This document shows positions 45,285-56,100 of a DNA stretch of 64,000 bases, in pieces. A program made the position numbers and the translations under genes. Position 1 is the first letter of the stretch, and every line of letters begins with the position of its first letter. Under the pieces are notes generated by a model. That model did not search any database. It was not told the origin of the DNA and worked only from the letters and a program-made list of their open reading frames with translations. The stretch comes from Acheta domesticus (taxonomy: Eukaryota > Arthropoda > Insecta > Orthoptera > Gryllidae): NCBI GenBank assembly GCA_031308135.1, contig JAHLJT010009436.1:159073302-159137301 (forward strand). Reading direction: 5' to 3'.

Positions 45285-45677
45285 TCGTGGAACGTCGGAG
45301 TGGTCGCAGGAAGAATCCTTGTTCACGCCAGCGACAAGAGGATATTATATTTCTCGCGAGAAAAATCCGAGAAATGCAAAGGAAAGGAAGGTTAGAATCC
45401 GGTTCTGTTGTGAGCCTCATAATGGAATAGCTGAATTCGAGCAAAAGTACTGTCACGAAGTAAGTTTTTATATTATAATTACACTTTAATAGCTGTTGTT
45501 GTGCAATTGATATAAGTGTAACTGAAGGAATTCTGTTTATTTAGGTATTATAAAAAGGACATCAGTGAATTGAGAACTCCTGGGAAATAAGGAGGCGAAG
45601 AGCATATGTAATAGACAAAGTGGACGAATTTGGCAAAGGCATCATCAGGAAAATGTTTTACGGGATGTGTGAAAAGG
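45285..45677 (+). pseudogene. Tc1/DDE_3-like transposase N-terminal remnant with exon-intron layout
   Basis: One segment (about 45285-45462) can be read as VERRSGRRKNPCSRQRQED then FLARKIREMQRKGRLESGS, followed by a donor-like GAAGTAAGTTTTT. A second (about 45544-45677) starts after TTTATTTAG and reads ELRTPGK, then, past a stop or frame change, YVIDKVDEFGKGIIRKMFYG, and ends at AAAAG|GGTAAGT-like sequence. The pattern TPGK-(KRRR)-D-x-F-x-K-x-x-I-R resembles the helix-turn-helix region of a repeated insect family carrying DDE_3 nucleases. No catalytic domain is present here. I know the family only by resemblance, so certainty is limited. Confidence 0.4.
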
Positions 45678-46136
45678 GTAAGTTATAATTTATATTTTAT
45701 TACTTGTCCTGTATATTTATTTTGTAGTAGTATTGTACAGGAAAATCAGAACTGTACTGTATTTATGGGTAAAATAACAAAGATGATCCTGTTGTAGTAT
45801 AGTTTCCATATATTTTAATTAATGAAACTATAAATTTTGTCGTCTATTACATTTCACTTTATCTTCAATAGATCCACATTTGGTTGCCTGAGAATGAAGA
45901 AGTTGGCCCTGGACCATCTTTCAGATTGTACCTTTGAGACTGGATATTACTAATTTTCTAGGGAAGTATTTTCTTGATCCCCAATAATGACAAGCCATTG
46001 TACTTTAAGAGAGGAAATATTCAACTAAAAAACAGAATTCTAATTAACAGTTAACTAAATCGAATACTATAATACTATTGTCTTTTTGTTCCAGGAAACT
46101 TCTACTGACACATGAAAATAATTAAATTTTATATAA

Positions 46137-46341
46137 ACACAAATTTAAAGAATAAAAATCTACAAATACAATACACAATGCAACTTCAAAATACAATCTA
46201 CAAATACCATACAATATACATTTAAAAATATATAGTGTATATTATAGATTGTATTGTAAAGATGTGTATTATTTTTGTAGATTGTATTTTAAAGTTGTGT
46301 TGTGTATTGTATTTGTAGATTTTTATTCTTTAAATTTGTAT
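46137..46341. repeat. 205-bp palindrome (long hairpin)
   Basis: Arms of nearly 100 bp face each other with few mismatches. Left ACACAAATTTAAAGAATAAA, ATCTACAAATACAATACACA and AATACAATCTACAAA are mirrored on the right. The centre is near 46239. The whole transcript would fold into a long double-stranded stem. Probably a foldback MITE, unrelated to M1-M4. Confidence 0.85.
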
Positions 46342-46522
46342 ATTATTTATGCCAGTTTTCTTTGTATCAACAAATATATTATATAATTATACATAATGAT
46401 AGGATACTGTTTTGTAAAACTTCGTTTACAAATTGTGTTGTTTCTGTACCATTTCTTTAATTTTGTTTTCATTATTAGTGTGCTTGAACTACATTCATTA
46501 ACTTATGTGAAAATAAAAAAAA

Positions 46523-46525
<3 letters not shown>

Positions 46526-46557
<32 letters not shown>
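46526..46557. repeat. (ATT)n microsatellite
   Basis: ATT run following an A-rich stretch. Confidence 0.9.
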
Positions 46558-46559
<2 letters not shown>

Positions 46560-47445
46560 CATAAATGCTGGGATGGATCTAAATTTGGAGCTCAAGTGTA
46601 ATGGCAATTCCACCCCATTGGTCAAAGTGATAAATAAATGTTCTTGTGAATTTTTCTTTTTTATTCACTTTTATAGGACAGTTTTCAAACCCATCTATTC
46701 ATTTTATATTATTGAGATATGTTCTATTGATAATTAAGAATTTAAAATAGATATTAATTTGTTAAGTGGATGCTTGTAAAGGAAACAATTCTGGAGAAAA
46801 TTTAGTAAAGTCTTGAGTTGAGGATGCAAGAATACAAGTAAAAGATAGCGTTCACTGATAAGATGTTTTAATTAGTAAGAGTGAATTTAAAGGATGTGCC
46901 TATTATTCATCCAAGAAATAAGAGATGAAAATAGACATACTAGGTTAAGGAATGCATTGCCTTGTAGAACATTTTTGACATACAAAACAATTAAGTCACA
47001 TTTGAGTTATGAGAGCAATTGTACTAAGTATGGAAAATCGGGGTGTTGTAATTATAAATAAACCACTCTTCATTACAAAAATACACGGGTCCTTTGCTGC
47101 GCTGTGAGACTCAAAGAAAAGGTATTTGAACGTCCTCTGAAAAATATTTTTTCTTTCTATTTACATTCGTGGCAGTTTTCTTTTACTTCATATGAGAATA
47201 TGTTAATATATTTTTCCACATGCGTAATTAAATTTCAATATTTCGCGGACTCGCGTACGTGCATATACATGAGCGAAACTCTTAGACTTCTGCATATATA
47301 TAGTTCTCTTCACGGGAGCCATAAACAAGCCCTTTAAAGTGAGGTTACGAAGAGGCGTGGCTGAACAGCTGCCGCGGCGGAGGGATACTTCTCTGAATTA
47401 CATGTGATGTTCACTTGTTTAGCGAGCTGTCACTTTTGCTTTTTC
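46558..47445. other. Intergenic, nothing recognised
   Basis: AT-rich; no supported gene or repeat. Confidence 0.5.
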
Positions 47446-47870
47446 TTACGTGAATTCTTCTATACCAGCAGGAGAACATGGGGCTTGGTTGAACATAACT
47501 ATCAAGATTGAAATCCGTCGCAATCCGACGTGTCGCTCTGCATCTCCGAACTGAAACAGCGGCCTTGAAGTTTTCCGTATTGTCGGTTTCGCACAGTAGG
47601 GCCACTTCCAAGTTTTGCCCTCTCGCTTTCCTGTCGCCCGCAGTGCGCGCTCGGCAGCCGCTCGCGGAGAAAGCGGCGAAACGCGGAAGGAGGAGGAGCA
47701 GGCGGCGACGGAGGCGCTGGCGACGGCGGCAGCGGCCGGCGCGAGCACTTTCACCTCTGCGCGCGCCACCGCCGCCTCTCGGCCAGCCGGATTAGGCCCC
47801 TCTCTCTCTCTCTCTTTCTCGGCTACGGATGCTCCGTGGTGCGTGATTTGCCATTCCATGGGAGCTAGAG
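47446..47870. promoter_or_regulatory. CpG-rich island, possible minus-strand first exon
   Basis: G+C and CpG are high at 47610-47800. A 137-codon minus-strand frame (47446-47859) ends right at a donor-like GAATTCAC|GTAAGA near 47451. It is rich in Ala, Arg and Ser, and no domain is recognisable. Coding is doubtful, because neighbouring frames are also open. Confidence 0.35.
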
Positions 47871-49244
47871 GTAGGACGGAAGGCTTGACCTGTTAAAATA
47901 GGGTTCGGGTGGGAGATGTATTTAATAGTAGAATGGAAGAGATGAATGCCCAGTTTACTGTACACGCGCAAAACGATGCCTGAGAAAAACCTGAGTACAT
48001 ATCATATGTTATTTTATAACTAGCTGAAGTACCCCGCGTTACTGGGGTATTTATCACAAGTTATTAGAAAGGAAAAGGCATTCCATCCTTTCCCGCCCTG
48101 CCGCGAAGCCTACTTGTATCCATTCTATTTTATCCCCGTTCCGTCTCTCCCGACCTCTTTCTTGTTCCCACCTGGAAATACTTTGTCTTACTCACTTTCT
48201 CAATAAAAATGTTTATATTTTTTAAATTGGGGTTCCCGCCCCCAAACTTCACTCACTTTATAACTAAAAATAATCAAATTAATCAAAAAATTAAGTACGT
48301 ACATTCACATATTTTTGTGGAATATTAGGTATTATTCCCACAATTTCAATCAGTTGCCACATCGTAAAACGTATTCTTACGTACGTTATAAAGAACATTT
48401 TGAAATTAATCGTTGACCCCACGCCGGGGCAATTGAAATACAAATAAAGTGCTTTTTATTGAACTTTAGTATGCGTTTTAGGGTCCTCACGTAAATGTGC
48501 CATTAACCACTTAGACAATTATATTATCTACAAAAATTCGATAACACACTGTGGATCCCGGCTTGACCAAAGGTTTTCTGTTACCTAAAAATAAAGCCTC
48601 TTTTGTTCCACTTTCAACAACCTTGAAAAATAATGTTTGACACACATTCAATTCCATCCATTTCTCACTACTCTTTTACTTCAATTAAACCAAACCGAAC
48701 TTACTAAACTTACTCTGAATTTATTATTTCTTCACTAGCCAAGGGTTTTCTTTCTACACTGCAATAAAATACTTCTCTACAAAAATTCATCCATCTGTCA
48801 ACAGTTTCAGCCTAAGACGTAAATTATTCATAGTAACTTTCACTTGACTCGTTTAACTCGCAAATACGTAATAATCGTACATAATGTACTACAACTAATC
48901 CAATAACTATTTCACGTAGAATATGTGCGTGCATTCATACCTTTTTAAAATATGTAAACATCTATCAGCAAAATGTCGTTTTCCAAACTTTCCATATAGG
49001 ACTAAGTATACTTCTCTCTTGTTCACTTAATACATTTACGCCTACACGCAATTAAAATCAATATCCAAGTTACTTTTATAGAGTGAAGAAAAACTGAATC
49101 GTTCTTAAATATAAACATTTCGTATTGAACAATTGACGTCAAAATCAAGTCTGCACCTGGCCTACAGATTTACGCAATTCTGTTCATTGATGAACACAAT
49201 TGTAAACTTCAATATGTCATCCTCAGGTGACGCATAGCTTAACT
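47871..49244. other. Intergenic; repeat-like opening near 48019-48060
   Basis: TAGCTGAAGTACCCCGCGTT and ACTGGGGTATTTATCACAAG near 48021 resemble the start of a common arthropod dispersed repeat, but no second copy is in the window. The remainder is AT-rich. Confidence 0.35.
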
Positions 49245-49255
49245 ATGAACATTGA

Positions 49256-49290
49256 ACATTCCGCGCTCGACTGTCGAACCGAACGGACCT
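49256..49290 (+). promoter_or_regulatory. Internal LINE promoter: initiator plus DPE
   Basis: ACATTC at 49256-49261 matches the initiator TCAKTY at five of six positions, with A+1 at 49258. Exactly at +28 to +33 (49285-49290) is GGACCT, which fits the downstream promoter element consensus DSWYVY at every position. Jockey-class LINEs are known to use TATA-less Inr+DPE promoters lying inside the element. Confidence 0.6.
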
Positions 49291-49492
49291 CTCTTATCGT
49301 TGTGAACAGTGATAGCCGTGTGAATTTGAAAAGACTGTGAACCAGCGAAAATCTTGTGGACTGTGGAAACAGTGCCACTAGTGAGTGCTACGTATTGTGC
49401 ACAACGGGTACTGCCCGACAACCGGGCAGATCATCAGTAATGCCTTAACAACGCTAAATAGTGATTATTCCATCCCAGAACTAAACGTATCG

Positions 49493-50615
49493 ATGTTGTA
49501 TGAAGAAGCAACGGAAACCATCGGTTCAGAAGTTACATCAATGGAATCTCAATCAAGCCAAACAACAATGGGACCTCAGCCAAATCAACAGACCTCGTTC
49601 GGACAGCAAAACCTGGACTCATTACAAGGTAACGCTTCAGGCCAACATGCCGCAGGGCAAAATTTAAAGCGTCCTTCTGATGATGATACCTCGGCCAACG
49701 AAACAAAAAGGTCTAATCTGCAATCAAAGCAAGCCAGTATAGACAGTTCAACGCAGTATTCATATTCGGTCCCCACGGGCAACAGATTTCAGCCACTCAG
49801 CAGTGAACTAGAACCCAACAATCAAAATTGGTTTAGTTACGTAAATGAAACCTCGCCAAGTGTGTCGGAATCTGTTAAAATCCCGCCAATCTATGTAGCA
49901 AATATAACATAACGAATTTTAGCAAGGAAATCAATACCAAAGTAACAAATAGTTTCACACTTCAATTCATAAATAATAGAGTAAAAATACAACCAGAGAA
50001 AATCAGTGACTTCAGAGACATAACCAAATATCTAATACACACAGGAAGACAATTTCATACTTACAAGGACCCAGCAAATAAGAAATTCTCAGTTGTATTC
50101 AAAAACCTACACACATCAATCACAGAAGAGGAAATATACACTGAACTGAAAGAGAAACACCTATCACTCATTAAAGTTACCAGACTCCGAAAAGACAATA
50201 ACTAATTCCAGTAATAGCAGCCGAATTCAATGGGGAAGAAAACATAGAAACTATTTTAGAAATAAATCAAATTTGTAATCTCATTGTAAAAGCTGAAAGG
50301 AGAAGGAGACCTAAAGGCCCCATTCAATGCATGAGATGTTTAGATTTTGGCCATACAAAAAATAATTGTAATCATAAAATAGCATGTATTTATTGTTCCA
50401 AAAATCATTATTCTGCAACTTGCCCCCATAAAAATGAACCATTCAAATGTTATCATTGTCAAGGAAACCACCGAGCAGACCTCAGAACAGTAGAATGCCC
50501 TTATTATGAAAAAATCAGCCAAAACCCTAACCTCAACAATCACCAAAATAGAACTAGAACCAATGAATCTTCAACAGCGCCACCTCAAAATACCAAACTA
50601 ACTTTCCCGGACTGA
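49493..50615 (+). pseudogene. LINE ORF1 (nucleic-acid chaperone), frameshifted
   Basis: The frame opens without an ATG at 49385; the first ATG is at 49493. A Gln/Ser-rich N-terminal part stops at 49910, a second piece in another frame (about 49918-50202) gives NFSKEINTKVTNSF then VVFKNLHTSITEEEIYTELK, and a third (50205-50615) holds the zinc knuckles. These are C-x2-C-x4-H-x4-C (CMRCLDFGHTKNNC), C-x2-C-x3-H-x4-C (CIYCSKNHYSATC) and a third with an unusually long H-C spacing (CYHCQGNHRADLRTVEC). The middle section fits the pre-zinc-knuckle domain of Jockey ORF1 proteins, which bind element RNA. Two frame disruptions make this copy non-functional. Confidence 0.85.
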
Positions 50616-50852
50616 GAACCACTCAAAACATCCCCAACTTTACACACATAAACAACAGAAACACAGCTCAAAATTTTAATCAGCGTAACAACCCCCAAAA
50701 TCTAAATTCTCATGCACACACAAACGAGAACAGTTTTCTCAACTCCCTGATCAACACGATAGCTACTCACATAATCAATATAATCAACTCAATTATACCA
50801 TCCATAATAAGCAACATACAATCATCCATCTCAGCATACATTAATAATAATT

Positions 50853-53460
50853 ATGCAACAAACACAAATTAATAAGTTAATCATGCTCAATTGGAATGCA
50901 AATGGATTAATCAATAAAGTCAATGAACTAAAGTACTTCTTGCAAGATAAGAAAATTGACTTTGCATGTATAACTGAAACACATTTAAACAGCAGTCTAA
51001 AATTCACCATACCAGATTATAAAGTAATCAGGACAGACAGACAAAATAATAATGGAGGAGGAGTAATGATACTCATAAAGAGCACTATCATGCTATCAAA
51101 TAATACTACCACCAACCCCTGGTATTGAGACAGCAGCAATTAAGTTCAATAATAACAATCTGGAAACTACACTAATAGTAGCATATAAGCCCCCCAATAT
51201 AAAAATCCAAAATACCAATCTCAGCGGTATCTCCCCAACAATAATCTTAGGAGATCTTAATGGGAAACACATACAGTGGGGAATTAAAAGTAATAATTCA
51301 GCTGGGACACAATTACTACAATTAATAAACTACCACAAACTTAATATAATAGCACCCAATGAACCAACCTACTACCCATATGATCACTCTAGGAACCCAG
51401 ATATATTAGACACAGGTATAACAAATATACAACAAACATTTTTCTCCACAGTACACCATGAAATGGACTCAGACCATCTACCAGTAATAATAACAACACA
51501 ACATCCACTCCCCACACACTCACCCATTCCTCAGATCAACACACACATAATCAATTGGCACAAATTTAAAAATAATGTAAAAACATCCATCCCAAAATTT
51601 AAAATATTAAATACCCCTCCAGAAATAGACCAAGCAATAACAATACTCAATACTATTATATTAAGTGAACTACAGAACAGTAAATCAAACAAATCACTTA
51701 TAAACACACACAATAAAAAAATGAACCACCCAAAAGCATAAAAAATCTAATCTACACAAAGAATAAAACAAGAAGATTATGGAATCACACTAGAAACCCT
51801 GAAGTCAAAAAGGAACTAAATCTATTAACCTATATTACCAAAAAAACTCTTTTCACTCACAAACAGCAACAACATGATCCAAACATTAAGCTCAAGTAAC
51901 AATACATTTTGGCAGTTCAGAAATAAAATACTTAACAAAAAGAATATCATTTCTCCACTTAAAACTAGCACAGGCAAAAAATTCTCACCTTTTGAAAAAG
52001 CTGAAACCCTAGCAAAACATTTTGAAGATACATTCAAACCCAATGATTCCCACCCACACAACCTACATCAAACAATCACACAGATAGCAACATCTCCTAA
52101 TTATGATGTACCCTCCAGAATAAGATTCACATCTCCTCAGGAAATAACAAATATAATAAAAGCACTCCCCAATAAAAAGGCCCCAGGACATGACAGAATA
52201 AACAATAAAATACTCAAAAATCTACCAAACCAAGACATAGCATTCCTAAATAATATTTATAACTCTTCATTAAGAACAGGATATTTTCCACTTTTATGGA
52301 AACACTCTATAGTAATACCCATACCAAAACCAAACAAAAATCCGTCAAATGTAGAAAATATAGACCAAATATCTTGTTACCCTCTTTATCAAAAATTCTA
52401 GAGAAAATCATTCAGAAAAGACTCAACAATTACCTCAACAAAAATGGTATCATCCCCAGACATCAATTTGGATTCACAGAAAAGCTATCAACCACTCATC
52501 AATTATTAAGAATCACTGAACATATTCATACAGCATTCCAAAGAAAATTACACACCATATCAACCTTTCTAGACATTTCCCAAGCATATGACAGAGTATG
52601 GCATGAAGGTCTCATGTACAAACTTAAAATTAATGGTACACCCAAGTACTTAACCAACATCATCAATAGCTTCATAAGCAATAGAACCTTTGCAGTTTCA
52701 ATAGATTAAACATCTCTCAAACTCCAAACCAATTTGGCTGGACTTCCCCAGGGCTCCCCATTGTCACCTATATTATTTAATATTTACACTGCTGATATCC
52801 CTACATCCAACACAATCAATATAGCACAATTTGCAGATGATACAGCATTGTATTGTTCTAGCACATCACTTGATATATTAAGAAACACAATACAACAATA
52901 TCTAAACCAAATCAGTGCTTGGTCAAACAAATGGAAAATTAAATTAAATCCATCCAAATCAACAGCAAAAATCTTTTCATTAAAAACCATTTCAACACCA
53001 CCACCTCTCACACTGAACAATAATATTATTCCTTGGACCCCACAAAACAAAACAGTGAGATATCTAGGACTACATTTAGACACTAGACTTAACTGGAGAA
53101 GAACATATAAACATTAAAACACAACAAACAAAAGTCAAACTAATCCAATTAAAACCATTAATAAACAACCACAGTAAAATAACAATAGAAAATGCTAAGC
53201 TCATATATACAACAGTAATAAGACCCCTAATGCTCTATGCCTGTCCTGTCTGGATTAATGCAGCAAAAACCAATATCCATAAATTACAGGTCATACAGAA
53301 TAAATTCCTGCGAACAATAACCAATGCACCCTGGTTCATCACAAACAAACAACTTCATAAAGAAATTCAAATAAAGCCTATCATATATCACATCACTAAG
53401 TTATCCCATAATTTTATAACAATTTACCATCAATTACACAACTATCCCAATATAACCTAG
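50853..53460 (+). pseudogene. LINE ORF2: endonuclease and reverse transcriptase, broken
   Basis: Starts at the ATG at 50853. Endonuclease landmarks are present across two frames: LNWNANGL, ITETHL, then ILGDLNGKH and DSDHLPV, i.e. the Asn, Glu, Asp-Asn and Ser-Asp-His catalytic set. Reverse transcriptase follows: PNKKAPGHDRINNKILKNLP, QFGFTEKLSTTHQL, FLDISQAYDRVWHEGL, GLPQGSPLSPILFNIYTADI and QFADDTALYCSS, where the Asp pair is intact. After it comes the C-terminal stretch RPLMLYACPVWINAA. Breaks lie near 51115, 51740, 52385 and 53115 (frame changes), with one in-frame TAA at 52707. Most breaks are single events, so the parent was recently active. Confidence 0.9.
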
Positions 53461-53788
53461 GCAAAGTACCCAGAAACGCAACCAGAATAAAACATAATTT
53501 CCCAAGCATGTTTTTTATATACAATTTGCCAATTTGGATGATTCCTTGTGAGGTGCTCAGTGGGTTTCCTCTCCCTAATAATTAGTTTGTAAAGAAGTAA
53601 TAGTTTAGTTTTTTAACGTAGATAATAAGCATAAAAAAATGTGAGAAAGTTTGTAATGCTAAACTGAGCCATGTATAATCTTCAAAATAATAAAAATTAT
53701 TTTAAAAAAATGAACATTGATGCACTCTTGAATCAATGATGTAATGTTAGCCGAAAAATGTCCAGAAAAGTAATTATTTTGTGAATAT

Positions 53789-54450
53789 TGTAACGTCATA
53801 GCATTGGGCTCGACCGACAGAACTCCCGTCGTGCAGGGGTAGGGGTTGGTCATCTGGGGTCGGGCTGGCGGCAGCCGGACCTCTCAAGTTGTTCCGGTGG
53901 GAGGGGTTGCCTTCTGGTGCCGGGCGGCACGGCCGGAGTCGGCAGGGGGCAGGCTGGGGGCGCGTCCCGGAAGGCGGCTGTCGGTGCGCACAAGGGATGA
54001 TGTGTGACGACAGAATTCGGCCTGCCGATGGCGGCAGGCCCATCCGGTCAAAATCTCAGTAATGAGAACATGTGGGCCGCGGGTCGCCTGCGTGGGAGGT
54101 CAGTCACGTGACCTTTCACAAAAGATGTGATTGCGTAGGCTCACACAAAAGAGGCCAGTGAAGGAAACTGCCATTCATTCGAGTCTGAGCCGAATCACGG
54201 TGTGGATGCACCGCACTTGCTCCAGGCGGTGCGGAGACGAGCGGGGCTCGTGAGGGCAATCCATGTGTTGAAACGCCGCTGTGGTAGTTATTCCACGTGT
54301 GACTGCGATCACGGGGTGTGACGCTGTGTGCGGGCACTCGTGTAGAGTGAGCAGTGAGAACTATGAACATTGTGTAAATAACTATACAATAAACTTGTTT
54401 ATAGCAAACGTGAAAGTCTGTGTTTACTATAATATTCCCACGACGTCACA
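53789..54450 (+). mobile_element. Solo LTR
   Basis: A 662-bp unit begins TGTAACGTCATAG and ends ACGACGTCACA, with ends forming an imperfect inverted repeat. It is flanked by 4-bp duplications ATAT at 53785-53788 and 54451-54454. A poly(A) signal AATAAA sits at 54388-54393, so the orientation is plus. The first 450 bp are GC-rich, unlike the gypsy element at 8195-13935, and the two LTRs are unrelated. No internal region or partner LTR is nearby, as expected after recombination between two LTRs. The ORFs inside are not genes. Confidence 0.82.
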
Positions 54451-54454
54451 ATAT

Positions 54455-54839
54455 GTTAAGGTTTATAGTTGTAAATAATAGCCTATAGTAATCCCGACAT
54501 TTAAAAGGAGCTAGCACAAAAGATTCGTCAGTATTGGTTCAGTGGATTAAGAGATTATCGCGCTGTAAGTCAAGGCACGTCTGTCTTTTTATATTAGTAT
54601 ATAATAGGCATGCTAGTGGTTTCTAAACGTTTCTATTATTAGTAAAGAAATTGCTGCTGATTGCGTACATGGTCCCCCCAACGAGAACATTTCAAATCAA
54701 TTGAGACGAATTATTGATTTCCGCGATGTTGGCATTTAAGTAACTTGACACAGCCAGTTTCATTCGTTATTGACATTAGCTCTTTTGTTTTTTTCGGCAA
54801 TGAAAATGCATTAATAGTAATCTTGTAATTGAAAAGTTA
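54455..54839. other. Intergenic, nothing recognised
   Basis: Short AT-rich spacer between the solo LTR and a CpG-rich patch. Confidence 0.5.
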
Positions 54840-55110
54840 CGAGAACGGGAGGAAAGCTACAATGACGCGAGGAAAACCATTTGCCCTTCCTCCGCTTGCG
54901 CAATCGCATGAAAAGCCGTTGGGCCGTGGCTGGCGCAGGCGCAGTGTCAGGGGCATCGGCGGCTGCGGTGGCGCGCCGCCTGACCGTGACGCGCGTTTTG
55001 TGTCGGCGGCGCCGCCCGACTCGAGGCGTGAAGGTCCGGCGCGCGCCGCGCCGCGCCGCGCCGCGCCGGTGCATGGCCAGGCGCCCCGCCGCCTGCTCCG
55101 TTGAAAATAA
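54840..55110. promoter_or_regulatory. CpG-rich island with GCGCC repeats
   Basis: High G+C with CpG throughout, including tandem GCGCC units near 55040-55066. Open frames on both strands reflect composition. Possible promoter; no splice partner identified. Confidence 0.4.
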
Positions 55111-55179
55111 TGCAAAGGCAGGTTACCTTATTGAATAATGTTGTAATATGATAACGAATAGCGGGCCGAATGAAAATAG

Positions 55180-55355
55180 TCTCTGTTCCTCTTTCTTAGC
55201 CCTCTCCACCTTTCTCTCCCTCCTGTCCCTGTCACTTCCTCTGTCCCTCTCACCCGTTCCTCGGTTCCTCTCCCCCCGCTTGTTCCTCTCTTCCTCTCTT
55301 TCCCCCTCTCCTTTTCCCCATCTGTCTCTCTTTCTTCCCTCTCTCCCTCTTTTCA
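55180..55355. repeat. Pyrimidine-rich tract
   Basis: CT-rich low-complexity sequence with CTCTC and CCCTC units. Confidence 0.8.
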
Positions 55356-55939
55356 CACTTAGAACAATTAGGAAAACATCAATAATGTGCTAGTGTCAAT
55401 TATATTTTTTGTTAAAATATGAAGAGACATCTAGTCCCAATAGAAGAAAAAAGTCTCTTTTATTAGGAACCAGCAACCGCTCAAAAATCACAAAAGAAAT
55501 GAAAACAGTAATCACGGACAAGATAACCATTCAGCTAATGAACAACAATAACACGGATCATGAGAATCAACACGAGCAATGCTTTCAATTTTGTAATTTT
55601 AGTATAATTTAATATTATTATTTTAATAATAGTATAATTTAATGGCACCGAAAAGATAAAGAATTGTTTTTGAATTAAAGAATATTTACAGATCCGCAGT
55701 TAAGCCTGAAAGATTGAAATCTATAGGGCTCATTAATTTCTGCCATTGCTTTGTCTTTGGCCAAGAATTTGCCACATATGCAAATATTGCCAAGGTAGAC
55801 CTGGCTGCAAATCAATCGAATGCATATAATACAGGAAAATATTAGAAAATAATTGCAAAAATGTGAACATCGTACCTAGATCCGGCACATCACTTACGCC
55901 CCTCCAACAGCTTAAGTAACTTCCTAACTTTGCACTTAA
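55356..55939. other. Intergenic, nothing recognised
   Basis: AT-rich spacer with short chance ORFs. Confidence 0.5.
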
Positions 55940-56100
55940 GTGGCAATATTCCTGATTCCGTAGCTTCTTGGCTGTCTGGGAGACGCCATGTCCTAGGCAC
56001 AGATGCCAACGTTTCAGCTGATATTCTGCGACCTTCCTCAGGGCGAAATGCATTCATCTCCCAGACAGCCAAGTAGCCACGGACTCCGGCCGCGGAAGCA
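55940..56100. repeat. Dispersed repeat (pair of 22594-22755)
   Basis: CTTCTTGGCTGTCTGGGAGA, then GACGCC, CAACGTTTCAGCTGATATTC and CTTCCTCAGGGC match the copy near 22600 in order. Its two ends (TGGCTGTCTGGGAGA and TCTCCCAGACAGCCA near 55970 and 56058) are inverted repeats of each other. Confidence 0.55.

Larger units (their letters stand above)
49256..53709 (+). mobile_element. Jockey-type non-LTR retrotransposon (LINE), 5'-complete, frame-broken
   Basis: A 4.45-kb insertion flanked by TGAACATTGA (11 bp if the preceding A is counted) at 49245-49255 and 53710-53720. It carries an A-rich 3' end (ATTTTAAAAAAA), a 5' UTR with internal promoter, ORF1 with zinc knuckles, and ORF2 with an apurinic-type endonuclease and reverse transcriptase. 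The order EN-RT without RNase H and the FADD box with GLPQGSPLSPILFNIYTADI fit the Jockey clade. Several frameshifts and one in-frame stop show it is inactive, although the duplication is still perfect, so decay is moderate. Such elements copy themselves by target-primed reverse transcription in the nucleus. Confidence 0.93.

Noticed and set aside
53774..54370. Minus-strand ORFs of 84-89 codons
   Set aside because: They lie within the GC-rich solo LTR and show no known domain.
54358..54372. CTATGAACATTG shared with the LINE target site at 49243-49254
   Set aside because: The shared 12-13 bases are inside the solo LTR and not at its end, so a link to the LINE insertion is most likely coincidence.
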